64,000 bases of DNA. It comes from Phycomyces blakesleeanus NRRL 1555(-). Its lineage: Eukaryota; Mucoromycota; Mucoromycetes; Mucorales; Phycomycetaceae. Shown here piece after piece: positions 44,640-55,825 of the stretch (its first letter is position 1; each line of letters begins with the position of its first letter). The notes below the pieces were generated by a model. The model made no database searches and was not told the origin of the DNA. It saw only the letters and a list, made by a program, of their open reading frames with translations. The DNA is taken from positions 1,141,777 through 1,205,776 of the forward strand of contig NW_017265150.1 in NCBI RefSeq assembly GCF_001638985.1, written 5' to 3'. Both the position numbers and the translations under genes were made by a program.

Positions 44640-45090
44640 GACATACTTGTGCATACGGGATCTTCTAGCTGATAGGTTTAATCTATTTCTTATAAGTCTT
44701 ATCACCCAACTGGCTGTTGATCTTAGCATATCTACACTTTTTTCCTGCTTCCACCATTGTCATCTCATCAGCAAAATACTTCTTCAAGATCAGCAAAGTT
44801 TCCTCTTCAGTATAAGATTGTTAACATCACTTCTCCTTTGGTTTATCTCCTAGCATAATCAAATCTTTAGGATCTGAAACCTTGTCTTGTGTGCTGACAC
44901 CTTCCATGTATATTGGTTTTTTGACCAAGGCAGAATGACTTTACTCAACAGGTCTTATCTGAATAGGACGCTAATTTAAATCGTGGTCATCAGCATTCCC
45001 TTCAAATGTCTCCATGATATCAGAATTGCGAGGAAGAATTGTCAATTGGTTAGGCATTTGAGATTGTTTGACCTTGTTAAAGTTAAACAT
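44640..45090 (-). pseudogene. Possible Myb/SANT-like second ORF of the IS630-type element
   Basis: From ATG 45090 on the minus strand: MFNFNKVKQSQMPNQLTILP...SDIMETFEGNADDHDLN, then stops, then YTEEETLLILKKYFADEMTM with EAGKKC downstream. The acidic-aromatic start (TEEE..LL..YF) resembles a Myb/SANT or trihelix DNA-binding helix set. At least five in-frame stops make it inactive. A second DNA-binding ORF next to the transposase would be unusual for IS630-type elements; it could also be an unrelated captured fragment. Confidence 0.35.
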
Positions 45091-46274
45091 GGCTTTTAAA
45101 ATAATTGAAAAATATATTGGTATGAAAATTAATTTTTAACACTCTTTTATATTATTTCCAAATCTTTGCCATAGCACAATAAATTTAATATAGTAACTCA
45201 AAATTAAAATAAGTAAGTAATATTAAAATCTTCAAAAGATATCAAATGCTTTAATAGTGAGTACACAAAATTAGTAACTATACTGACCTATGAAAACAAA
45301 TTTGTAATTGCGGCAAAAATACTTTCTGAAAAAGCTATAGGTAACAATAGAGCATGACTTTGAGCTTATTTTAGTAAAAACCAAGATAAAATAAACTATA
45401 ATGCAGTAAAAATCACCTGCTTAGAAAATATAGTACAAATATGAGATATACTATATATACTTTTTGTGTAAGAGATAGTAAAAATTAACAATATAATTTA
45501 GTTATATTCCAAAGCATGATCAAACCAATATAATAATACTTGAGTAAGATTCACAGTATAAAATTAAGAGAAAGATAACAGTTAAATGCTTAGATAAAAA
45601 AGAGCAAATATAAGCAGTGTGATATAACCATGAGTACAATTGCATTGAGAGATAAGAAGAATATAGCTGTAATGTATTACAAATAACATTCTGAAAAATT
45701 ATGCTGCCCAGTGATCATCAAATACTGTTCACGGCAGAAAATCAAGCCAAAATAAGCCAAATATTTGGATAGAGAATGACAGAGATTAACAGTGCTGTGT
45801 AACTTTAGTGATAGTATGATACTCAATTGGCTACAAAAAGGTGTAATATGCTACATACAGCATGTAATAAGATGAAATTGGACTAAGCAAGCATTGAATA
45901 ATATCTACAGCTTACAATTGGCTAAAAATAACTCAAATACTAGGGTTAATAATGACAGAGATTAACAATGAAATGTAAATTTAAGCATAATCTGATATGA
46001 AATCAGTCACAACTAGTCATGTTACAATACATTTACTATATTTGTAAGCAGAACAAATGTATATAAGCATCAAATAATACTCTTAGCACAGATTTAGAAA
46101 AATATTTATTTAATAATTGTCAGTAGATAATAAACACACCAAATAAAAATAAAGGAAGTCATATTTTATTGCAAAATTAATATAAAAAGTAGTCTGTGTT
46201 TTGTTAAAAAGTATTAATTTGCTTTATAAACATTCACATTCCATCCCATATACACCAACACCAAAAAAATAAAC

Positions 46275-47676
46275 ATGATCTTTGCTGCCACTACTATGGA
46301 CATTGTTGATGATTATGAAGAAAGAACAACAGATACAATGGCCAATGCTGTACTTCACGAGTGGGAAGTAACCTATCCCAACTCTGACAATGGAATCCAG
46401 ACTCTAGTGACAAAGATGGATTTTGAGCAGACAACTACCAATGAGAAGACTTGTATACAGGGTTCTGATGCAGACACTTTGGAGGAAGAAAATGAAAAAA
46501 CCAAGAAAAAACCTTACAAGCCCAGAGGCACTTATTGCAAGTATATGCCAGAACAGATGCAAGGACGTTTTGAGTTAGTTATTGAGAATGGTATGCTAAA
46601 ATAAGTAATATAAAGACAATGCATAAATATTAATTGTTATTTTTATTTTCAAAAGGATGGACTGCTAAGATGGCCACCAAAAAATGGGCATTAATGTTTG
46701 TACTGACCAAAACTATATTGCCCAGTATAGAAAAGATAAAGAACAACGTCTTCCTGGAAGTACAAGAAAAAGAACTGTTGGTGCTTCTCCCAAGCTTTTA
46801 CAATAACATTCATCCTTTCTGATTGCGTGCTTTGAGAACAATGTTGCTGAAACTATTCAGAAAGCACGCACTGCCCTGCTAGAAAAATTTAAAGATCTGA
46901 TGATCACTCTGTCTGGCCTTCAAAAGCATTTGGTGAATAAGTGTTGTCTAACACTGAAGAAACTTGAGAAACTTCCTGCAGCTCACAATTCAGAATAGGT
47001 AATTCAGTTAAGAAAGGACAAGGTAACTGAATGGCTTTTCAATCTGGATTTTGACTATGTCAGAGACTGCGTCTTTATTGATGAGACAGGTTTCAACATG
47101 CATATCAAATGCAACTTTAGAAGATCCACCCATGGAAAGCCAGCAAAAACAACAGTATCAATGCAACAAGGTGTTAACATTACTATTCTTGAAGCTATTT
47201 CCCAAATTGGTGTAATCAGTGTCACCCTGTGCAAACCACAGGCAGTTGTTAGCTCTAAGAAGCTCAAGTTGGATAAGAAAGTGGAGAAGATCAATGGCCA
47301 TGTTGGAATCTAATTAGAGCACTTTCTTCATTTCATTGAAAATGTTATGGACGTATTGGATCACTGCAATCAACAAGGCAAGTACTTGGTAATGGATAAT
47401 ACACCAATACACACTCCAAAGATCATACAACAGCTGATAGAGAAAAGAAGATACAAATGCATGTTTTTACCACCTTACTCTCCATTCCTTAATCCAATTG
47501 AAGAGTTTTGGTCAAAAGTGAAGGCTGGTATCAAAAGGGAGACACTTTCTGCTAACAATCAATTGATATCAAGAATTGTGAAATCAGTAAACAGTGTGAC
47601 AGTTGAAGATTGTAATGGGTGGATTAGACATGCAGTATCTTTCTTCGATTCTTGCTTAGAGGGAGAAACCAACCTT
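46275..47676 (+). pseudogene. IS630/Tc1 DDE transposase, degraded (relative of 602-2086)
   Basis: An N-terminal frame 46275-46604, then pieces clearly homologous to the intact protein at 602-2086: KMGINVCTDQNY (cf. EMGINVRTAQNY), LSGLQKHLVNKCCLTLKKLE, VFIDETGFNMHIK (first D), TTVSMQQGVNITIL, LVMDNTPIH (second D) and SPFLNPIEEFWSKVK (E). Stops are at about 46678, 46798, 46996 and 47311. The C-terminal frame 47347-47676 is open. Codons are AT-rich, unlike the relative at 602. This is the transposase of the 43934-49525 element. Confidence 0.8.
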
Positions 47677-47765
47677 TACTTTTATTTTATTTTATTTATT
47701 ATGTTCTATCATTTATTCATTTATGTAATATTCTTATTTTTTATGCGCTTCTTATTTCTATATTA

Positions 47766-49109
47766 CAGACCCATATCAGTACTGAATAAAATTTTAAGAT
47801 TCCGCCAAATCAAGGCATCACCATTACACTACTTTTTATTTATTTTTTCAAAACTTTTCCTCATTCGAATCTCATCATGTCTCACCAAAACAAAAAGGAA
47901 TCTCTTCCCAAACGAAAGCAGCTTTCAGATTATCAAAGAGGACTGATAGTTGGTGGTGCTATAGTAAATGGCACTGCTGCTGAAATTTCTGAGAAGAATG
48001 ATATATCTCTAGCAACGGTGTATTCCACAATCAATAGATGGAGAGATACTGGAACCGCATTTTCTGATAAGCGAAAAGAAACTTTGAAGATAATAGATGA
48101 GCGAGATGAGTGTCACTTGATTAATGAGATAAAGACAAATCGTGAGACAACACTTGGGGGTCTTACCACCTTCATGTCTGACACCCTAGGGATCCCATCT
48201 CCAAGTCTACTATTCATCGAACTATTTGTAGATCTGGATTATCTTCTTGTAAAGTTGTATACAAGCCACTGCTATCAAAAGCACACAAGAAGAAGCAGTT
48301 GGAATTTGCTAATTATGCCAGAGAGACCAATCAGAGATGGGATTGCATCATCTGGAGTGATGAGTCAAGGTTTATGCTTTTCAGCAGAGATGACAATACT
48401 AGAGTATGGCGGTATTCTCAAGAAAAATACAGAGAAGAGTTCATTAGACCAAGACTGCAGTGTGGTAGAGGCTCCATTATGGTTTGGGGCTGTGTATGGG
48501 CAGGAGGAGTTGGCCCATTAAAAACCATAAAGAACACGCTTGACTAGTATGCATATATGGACTTAATGAAAAGGAAGCTTCTTCCATTTATGGAATCTCT
48601 TAGTGAGAACAATGATGGGGAGTTTATCTACCAAGAAGATAATGCTTCTTGTCATAAGTCTAAGGTTGCAGAAGAGTGAAAGAAGCGTCAGAACTTCCCA
48701 GTGATGGTATGACTGCCAAATAGTCCAGATCTCAGCCCCATAGAGAATTTATGGACATATATTACCAGAAAAGTGAAGGCCGGAGTCCTCTCTCCAAAAA
48801 ATCTTAATGAGCTGGAGAGGGCTATTCATATAGAATGAAAGAATATTCTGGCTGATGTTTGCAAGACACATTGCATGTCAATGCCTAATCGCTTACATGA
48901 GATGAAGAAGACTCATGGAGGGTCAACACATTATTAATTTTTTTAATAAATTTACTTTTTATTTTTTTAAGAGCCATATCTTAGTATATATATGTTTTCA
49001 AACATGGGGTGTTAAGTGAATATAGACAAACTAGTGTAAGAATGTTAAAGAAGTTGATGCCTTGATTTGGCGGAATCTTAAAATTTTATTCAGTACAGAT
49101 ATGGGTCTG
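47766..49109 (+). mobile_element. Second Tc1/mariner element (1344 bp), nested
   Basis: Terminal inverted repeats about 55 bp long: left CAGACCCATATCAGTACTGA from 47766, right ending TCAGTACAGATATGGGTCTG at 49109. TA duplications are at 47764-47765 and 49110-49111. It inserted just downstream of the IS630-type transposase remnant. Confidence 0.92.
47877..48937 (+). pseudogene. Tc1/mariner transposase of the nested element, broken
   Basis: The N-terminus MSHQNKKESLPKRKQLSDYQ with helix-turn-helix AAEISEKNDISLATVYSTIN is open. A frameshift near 48240 moves to the frame with WSDESRFMLF (first D) and VWGCVWAGGVGPL. A TAG follows at about 48545, then IYQEDNASCHKSK (second D) and NSPDLSPIENLW (E), with further stops near 48677, 48708 and 48836. 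It ends SMPNRLHEMKKTHGG, similar to the C-terminus of the intact element at 37623. The family matches, but the terminal repeats differ from 37452-38807. Confidence 0.88.
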
Positions 49110-49530
49110 TATGTCTAACATTTATATTTTTATATGCTTTTTTTGAATTTTTTTATGCACCTCTCATATCTTTAGCATCTTTATTCTTTATATTTTTTAT
49201 ATTTTCTTATGCATTTTCTTAAATATTTTTCTATGCAAAAAATAAAAAAAGAATATGCAATTTAGATTTCTTTTATCACAATTTACATTTATATTTTGTG
49301 CAAACAAGCTTTGCAAATTGAGGCTAAAATAAAAATTAAAAGTACAAATTAAAAACGTAAATTAAAAGAAAATATGCAAATTTGGTAAGATAGAATACAA
49401 ATTAGTTTTCTGTGTGGCAGCAAACTGATTCTAAAAAAAAGCAAACTCTTTTTTATAAACCGCCAATTTTTTTAAAAAACTGTAAACTTATTTTTATAAG
49501 CTGCAATCAAATAGAAAAAATCTAGTACTT

Positions 49531-50461
49531 GACCTTGATTCCGAAATCAGAACAAGTGTCCATATGCTTGATGATTCATTTGTTATGAAACACTCAAACC
49601 AAATTGAAACCTATATTATTGCCAAAGCCTGCAGAAAATTCAATAATAGGAGCAAGGGCTCTATTGCTGCTCCTATGGACTTTGCCAAGCTCTTGGCTGC
49701 AAGCAATAAAAACAACACCAAAGTAAAGAGTATAGACATCAATGATGTCCAAGTTGAGTCTGTTAAGAAAAATCAACAAAATCATTGACTATGTCTCTGG
49801 TAAGAAATAAACAAGTAAAAGAAAATATTAGTATTAAATATAATTGTATCTAAATAAAAAACTTAAATGTATCAGATAATGACTATAAATATTTGCATGT
49901 CTGTAACCTGAACAGAGTGTACAATAGTTCAGTAGAACATGTCACTGATCATGAACATATTGTTCTCACATACATGTTCAATAGTTGTGTACAGGCTGTC
50001 AGTCTTGAATTGTTTTCCATGTTTTTTGAGAACAACATCTCTCATAAAGTCTATAACAAATGCGTAAAAACTGTTAATAAGTACATGATAGAACTTGGAT
50101 TCAGTAAGTTTATAATTAGTATACTCTTTTTATAGCACGTGCACTTACTACTATTTTAGCTAATGTAGATTCAATTCTGCCATACTACAAGGTAGACACC
50201 TTGTTGAAGGATGAGTACCCAGTGAAATCTGTTGCATACAATATGTGCATAAATGGATGCTGCTGGCTCTCAAAAATAGAAGAAGAAGACTTCATCAACG
50301 AAGATGAAACATGTTCTCATTTTGGTGAGGGCAGGTACAAAGTGGAGAGAGTGAGTGTAAAATCTGCACAAACTTTTCAGATGGTGTCTCTCTTAGAGCA
50401 ACTGAGATTCAAGCATGCTCACCATGAGGAATGGGCCAAAATGACCTATGAGGATTTCTGA
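49531..50461 (+). pseudogene. Tnp2-like transposase 5' fragment, other subfamily
   Basis: Exon-like blocks: 49531-49788 (LDDSFVMKHSNQIETYIIAK, a basic stretch), 49912-50103 (VEHVTDHEHIVLTYMFNSCV, FFENNISHKVYNKCVKTVNK) ending at GTAAGT, and 50201-50461 (LLKDEYPVKSVAYNMCINGC CWLSK, CSHFGEGRY, AQTFQMVSLLEQL). The block YNMCINGCC...C...RY followed by a Q-x-F/L segment resembles the conserved cysteine motif near the start of Tnp2 transposases, upstream of the catalytic part. Similarity stops at 50461, just before a 60-bp repeat and element D. It may be the target gene into which element D inserted. Confidence 0.55.
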
Positions 50462-50517
50462 AGGTTTATGGGGCTTTAAAGTTCCGAATTAAAACTCCGC
50501 CCTTTGCTTACACTAGA
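50455..50517. repeat. 60-bp block shared with 62693-62755
   Basis: GATTTCTGAAGGTTTATGGG followed by CTTTAAAGT and AAACTCCGCCCTTTGCTTAC. An inverted, nearly identical copy ends the Merlin-type element on its right side. Confidence 0.7.
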
Positions 50518-50783
50518 AAAACATACGGGAATTACCATGTACAAAGTTAAATTATAATAATAGAAAATCTGGGGTATTTTTTCATCTCAGCTTTTTTTGT
50601 GTGTTCAAGATAAAAACACTGTTTTCCGGTTTTCTATTGGCTTGGATACAACAGGCAAAAATATTATTTATTATTATTATTATAAAGACATAACATTTCA
50701 TTATAAAGACATAGTAAATTTAGTAAACGTTGTACTTGTTTCCTTTTTCTCTTAACACTTCAAAGTAAAAATAAATAAACATT

Positions 50784-53700
50784 ATGTCCACAATTCCTGA
50801 ACTCTACAACAAAAAGTGCCATTGTGCTGGATGTAGTCAGAACAATCTTGGCTATAGTTTTGTTGCCAGAAGAACTACTCAACGTCATAACAAAAGGGCA
50901 AGACTAAATGCCATAAGATGTGAAAGGGGTACAATATTTGAATTTATTTAATTGTATTGTAATCCATGAAATAACGTGTTGTAATAGACATGTCTACCCA
51001 AAGAAATATAATGGAGGTCGATGATGAACGTAAGGTTTATTTAATTCAGATACCGTTAGATATTAACCAAGTGTTATATTCTAAATGTAGCTATCTTAAC
51101 CCATCAACCCGGAGCCCTGGAAGAATCGTACACTCAGACAAACTCACCTGTTTGGGAAGGAGCTTCAATGTCTGACACTGAAGACGTTTCCGTTACTAAT
51201 GACGCGATCAGCAATGGTGACAATGATGACAGTGGAAGCAACAGCAATGAAATCAGTGAAGACAAAAGCGAAGACGATGTTATTGAGCTCAACGACAATG
51301 AATTGAATAGTGAAGGTCAGTTAGTGTTAAAAAATTTTTAAAAAAAAAGTGTTAATTTTTTTTTATAATAAACCCTTTTGCCACTCCCGATATGCCCCAG
51401 AACCCAGTGCACAGATTCATTGCTACTTTTGTGGTGATGTTTGCTTCCCGCTATGTGGTTGACAAGGGCGCCGTTGTCTTGATCGAGTTCATCAACAAGC
51501 TTTTGACAATTTACGAGCAGGATTTCCAACTGCCCTTGAGCCTTCCTGGTCTTCAGCGCATGACAGGTTTCTCAGCCATGACCAAAGGCATAAAGAAATT
51601 TTTTGTGTGTCAGGATTGTCACAAGATGTACGAAGAAAGTGCATCTGTCCCGTCTCATTGCGATTTCGTAAAGCTTGGTGCACGCTCGTCTTGCAACTGC
51701 CAATTGACAAAAACATCAGCATCGGGTGCTTTGGTGGCCAAGCGTTCATACTTGTACCAGTCCGCCGTTAATACTTTACGAATGTTTTTTCTTCGTCCAG
51801 GATTTGAGGGTAAAATTAGACATTGGAATCACGAGCTGAAGATGGTGGATACGATGTGTGACATATACGACGGTGCCATGTGGAAGGAGCTCAAAGACAA
51901 AGATGGCGTGCAATTCACAAAGGATTCGCGTTCATTAATGTTGACTCTCAACATTGACTGGTTTCAACCTTTCGATAACGTCACGCACTCGACTGGTGCC
52001 ATATACCTGGTAGTAAACAATCTGCCTTGCAATGAAAAATACAAGCCAGAGAACACACTTCTTGTAGGATTGATGCCTGGCCCAAAGGAACCCAAATCCG
52101 AAGAGATAAACCATTATCTCTGGCCTATGGTAGATGATCTGATAAGATTGTATGAGGGACTGGCAATCCCAACTTTCGAGTGTCCTAGTGGTGTCCGCGT
52201 CCGTGCCGCATTGATGATGGTGGCCTGTGACATCCCGGCAGCAAGAAAGACAAGTGGTTTCACCTCGCACAACAGTACATGTGCATGTTACAAGTGCAAC
52301 AGACATTTCCCTCGCTTGGAAAACGGTGTCAATGTTGACTTTTGTGGGTTTGACTTCTCTCGGTGGGTGCTTCGTGACGGTGTAAAGAACACGTTGCATG
52401 CTGAGGAGTGGGAAAGTGCTAGTACCCCCTCAGAAAGGCATCGGCTGGAGGTCAAAAATGGTGTTCGATGGTCGCAGTTGCATCGCCTTGGATACCTTGA
52501 TCTAGTACGTGGAACGATCATTGATCCCATGCATAATTTATTCCTGGGAACGCCTAAAAGATTGATGGATCGTTGGATCAAAGACGAAGACATTCAAGAT
52601 GGCGATTTTGCGGCAATGCAGAAGACTGCAGAAACGATGATTGTGCCTGGTGGATACACCTCTTTGAACTCGAAAATAGGAAAGCAGTTTTCGTATATGA
52701 AGGCAGACAAGTGGAAGTCATGGGTGCTTGTATACTCGCCAGTTCTGTTGAAAGATGTTCTTGCAAAAGACAGATTCGAAAACTGGATTAACTTTGTTGA
52801 TGCATGCCGCCTGTTGATCAAGCCAACGATCACGTTCGATGAAGTCAACACTGCCCATCAGTTTCTTCAAACTTTTTGCACCAGATGTGACGAGCTGTAC
52901 AACGCCGAAATCCTCACCTGTAATATGCACCTACACCTCCATCTTCGAGATACAATTCGTGATTTTGGACCAGTGTATAGTTATTGGCTATTCGGGTTCG
53001 AGCGGTTTAACGGGTTGTTAAAAAATTTGAAGACAAACAGGAAGATCGGGTTTGAAGAAACATTTATGAAGAAATTTATTGAAGATGTGCACAAAGACGA
53101 TCTTGTCAACAGTTTCCTTCAGAGTACCCGCCAGACATCTGCATTTCCTCTCCTTACCAAACTCACTTCTTCCTTTACACCCGCCACCATTCCATCTATC
53201 CGTCAATGTACCTTCCACTTACAGTCATTTGTCGAGGCTTCTGAAGATCCAAATGTACTTGTAAAAGGCAACGAACCTCTCCCTCCTTCCGCATTCCCTC
53301 TATCATTAAAATCCACCACCACAATGAGTGACATTCACTATGTTCATCTCTTACAATACTACAAAGTTGCATACAACAATGAACAATTAGTTCACTTTCA
53401 ACAAGCGTCGGAATCACCATACTTTGTCGACAATACAATCACCCTGTTGAAATACATCAACATCCTTGGGCAGGTCTACAAGGGTAAAGGTGAATCTGGA
53501 AGTCGTGGCTCTCTTGTACAAGCAAAGTTCATTGGAAGTACTGGTGAGCATATCATTGCATACACGGGTCAAATACAGTACATTTTCACCCATTCTTTCA
53601 CTCCTCCACCCACCTCTTCATCCCTTACTCCCTTGCTCCGCACCCATTGCCGCCCAACACAACTTCTTCACAATTCTCAACATACTTTTGCATTTATCAA

Positions 53701-53899
53701 ATGGTCCACACCCAAAAATGATAAATCGCGAGAGTACGAACATGTTGAAACCTGCTTTCCAACATTTTCTCCTGACGATTTCCAATGTGTATTGCCAGTG
53801 CATAGAATTATGTTAGAAGTAGCAACTGCTGAGCACACAACACGCAGAAAAGTAAAAAAGATGCTGGTCATTCCTTTGCCAAAAAAACAATACATTTAA
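50784..53899 (+). CDS. Tnp2/CACTA-like transposase of element D, best-preserved copy
   Basis: Exons: 50784-50928 (zinc-binding CHCAGCSQNNLGYSFVARRT then H), 50988-51029, 51091-51315 (acidic, Asp/Glu/Ser/Asn-rich) and a main exon holding an open frame of 835 codons from Met 51392. Landmarks: LMLTLNIDWFQPFDNVTHST (about residue 180, likely catalytic D), VACDIPAARKTSGF with CACYKC (about 280-305, second D), TIIDPMHNLFLGTPKRLMDR (about 380) and MHLHLHLRDTIRDFGPVYSY (about 510). The family cuts out and inserts CACTA-type elements. Homologues A, B and C are all broken. The last intron seems to lack its AG: A and C have CAG or TAG before the homologous codon, while D has TAATAA near 51371. The N-terminal exons may therefore no longer join, though translation could start at 51392. 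Base use is richer in G+C than the flanks. It converges on gene 2 (54031). Confidence 0.85.
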
Positions 53900-54030
53900 A
53901 AAATAATAAAATTATAACTCCCTTTTTTAAAGGTACACAGAAAAGAATAATCATAGTGTTTGTATTTGTTGGTACGTTTATCATTGTCAGATGGAGGATG
54001 TGGAGGATGTAGAGGATAAGAAAACAAAAT

Positions 54031-55327
54031 TTATTGAAACTTATCTCTAAAAGCCCAGTGAGGGAGAAGGGACGTCAATCTAGGCGGGACTGCTAAAACA
54101 GCATCTCTACCAAAGGACCTCTTCAACATCTGACGCGAATTGAAGTCCATGCGATTACACATAAAATCATCAACAACTGCAAGAAAGTGATTGTACTAAA
54201 TACAAATAAGTGATTAATCAAAGTTCTGTTTCATTTAAATCCATAAAAAAACAAAAAAAAGCTATATACAATAATGTAAACAAAAGAAATTACCTCATCG
54301 CTTCTCCAACTTGGACGCACTGTACGAATTGCACGGTTGCTCGAGACTCCAGGCATATCGTCTTCAGATTCGCCCTCAGACATTGCTTCTTTCTGTAAGA
54401 GTCCGTCGCAGCTCTTACCCACCTTCATATCAATTTCAGCCTTGAATGTATGGTAGGTCAGCTCACGATGGTCAAAATGCTAGTTTATAAATGTATTAAT
54501 ATGAATACATTTAATTTGCAATCAAAATATACTTCTAACATACATCGGTCTCTCGACCTGCTTTTCTTGACTGAGAATTTGTCTTTTTGCGCGCTTCATA
54601 GGATTCCTTGACTCGGCATCTCGTTCCACAAAAGTTTGTGTAGATACAATTGCTAATATCGGCCTGTCGAACACTAGTCCCAACAACCTTTGGAGCCAGG
54701 TATGCATGAAGGTCATGCATCAGCTGTCTGTTGGGTGGAAGTCTGTAATCAACATTAACATCCCAACTGCGCTTGCTGTCGTTAGCTGCAACTAGTTCCG
54801 GCTTATTTGATTTGAAGTTGTGTTTCTTCAACTCTCCTCGGATAAGAGCCTATACTTAGTGTGAGATATTATGTTGATGAGCTACTGTACATCTCAACAC
54901 TTACTAAAACTCTAGTGCGATCCTGTTTACTAAGTTTACCAGCGTTTGCACCAGTAAGAACCACTGGACCAACAGAAGGAGCGACAGAAGGAGCAACAGA
55001 AGGAGCAACAGAAGGAGCAGCAGAAGAGATACCAAAAAAAGCCTCAGAAGGTGTTGTATACCAATCCAGAGTAGAACCAACGGAAGAAGCTGCGAAAGGG
55101 ACAGAAGCAGAAGCAGGTATAGTGATAGGAGCAATAACTGCAAGAAGTTCTCCAGAGGCATCGGCAACGCTATCAAGTATTTCCAATGAATCTTTGTTCC
55201 CCTTGATGACAATGCTAATGTTTGAATCCATGGTCTTGAGACTTTCCTCCATAGCGGTGAGCCTTCTTAAAAGCTCAGTATATTCCGGGGATGGAGCTGG
55301 GGCAATTGACTGACGATTGTTAACCAT
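54031..55327 (-). CDS. Tnp2 element D accessory gene 2 (putative DNA-binding protein), intact spliced model
   Basis: Exons on the minus strand: 55327-54905 (423 nt), 54849-54544 (306 nt), 54479-54294 (186 nt) and 54195-54031 (165 nt). All introns are phase 0 with GT...AG, giving 358 residues. Exon 1: MVNNRQSIAPAPSPEYTELL with heptad-like spacing (LLRRLTAMEESLKTMDSNI), an Ala/Ser/Val linker and a short tandem repeat APSVAPSVAPSVAPSV (near 54990). Exon 2: SWDVNVDYRLPPNRQLMHDL, CIYTNFCGTRC and a basic tail SQSRKAGRETD. Exon 3: MSEGESEDDMPG and VRPSWRSDE. Exon 4 ends LLPHWAFRDKFQ. Exons 2 and 3 match element A in length to the base. By analogy with the TNPA partner of CACTA elements it may bind element ends; this is inferred. 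Confidence 0.75.
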
Positions 55328-55588
55328 GGTCTGAAAGCTATCTAATAAAATGTTATACATGAGTTGATTGTTAATTATATTTGTTTTATATATCTATTCA
55401 TTGTATATATAGAGTGTTATTAACATACAAAAGAAGTTAGGTGTTAAGCGAAAGAATAAAGTGTAGTTAATGGAAAGATGGTAAAAGTAAAAGCAAGAAC
55501 CCATTTATTATATTACACTTGTTGCTGTAAATACTCAGGATTTCTTTAATACACGTATCTCTATTAATACTTCCTGGAATTAACGGGG

Positions 55589-55604
55589 TGCAAATCGGCT
55601 TTGA
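55589..55604 (+). promoter_or_regulatory. Conserved intergenic box, copy in element D
   Basis: TGCAAATCGGCTTTGA between gene 2 (start 55327, minus) and the third gene (plus), same core as at 11430-11450 and 39025-39047. Confidence 0.5.
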
Positions 55605-55825
55605 ACATGCTTTTTTCAACTCAATCCTATATGATTTCTGTCTTTCGGCCTTTTGGCCCTTTGGTCTTTTGTTCTTTTTGTTTTTTTTTTCATTTACAAG
55701 TTTTCTCTCTTTTCTCTCTTTCCAACATTTATTATATTCACAGATTTTCTTGGTAAGATATCTTATTCTTTAATATTATATATATATATAACTAAAATGA
55801 TAATAATTGTTTTCTATTACTACAG

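Larger units (their letters stand above)
43934..49525. mobile_element. Large IS630/Tc1-type element with long terminal inverted repeats, hosting a mariner
   Basis: The left end (CTGGATTTTTCTTATTCAA, 43934) and right end (reverse complement CTAGATTTTTTCTATTTGA, ending 49525) are flanked by TA. Inverted similarity extends about 300-350 bp inward: AAGAGTTTGCTTTTTTTTAG, CAGTTTGCTGCCACAC, CAAATTTGC and GTTTGCACAAAATATAAATG on both sides. Inside are a DDE_3 transposase pseudogene (46275-47676), a minus-strand SANT-like remnant (44640-45090) and a second mariner (47766-49109). Without the latter it would be about 4.25 kb, long for this superfamily. Confidence 0.7.

Noticed and set aside
50518..50783. 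CACTA-type terminal repeats for element D
   Set aside because: I looked for CACTA ends and paired inverted repeats around elements A, C and D and found none I could support; the borders are left open.
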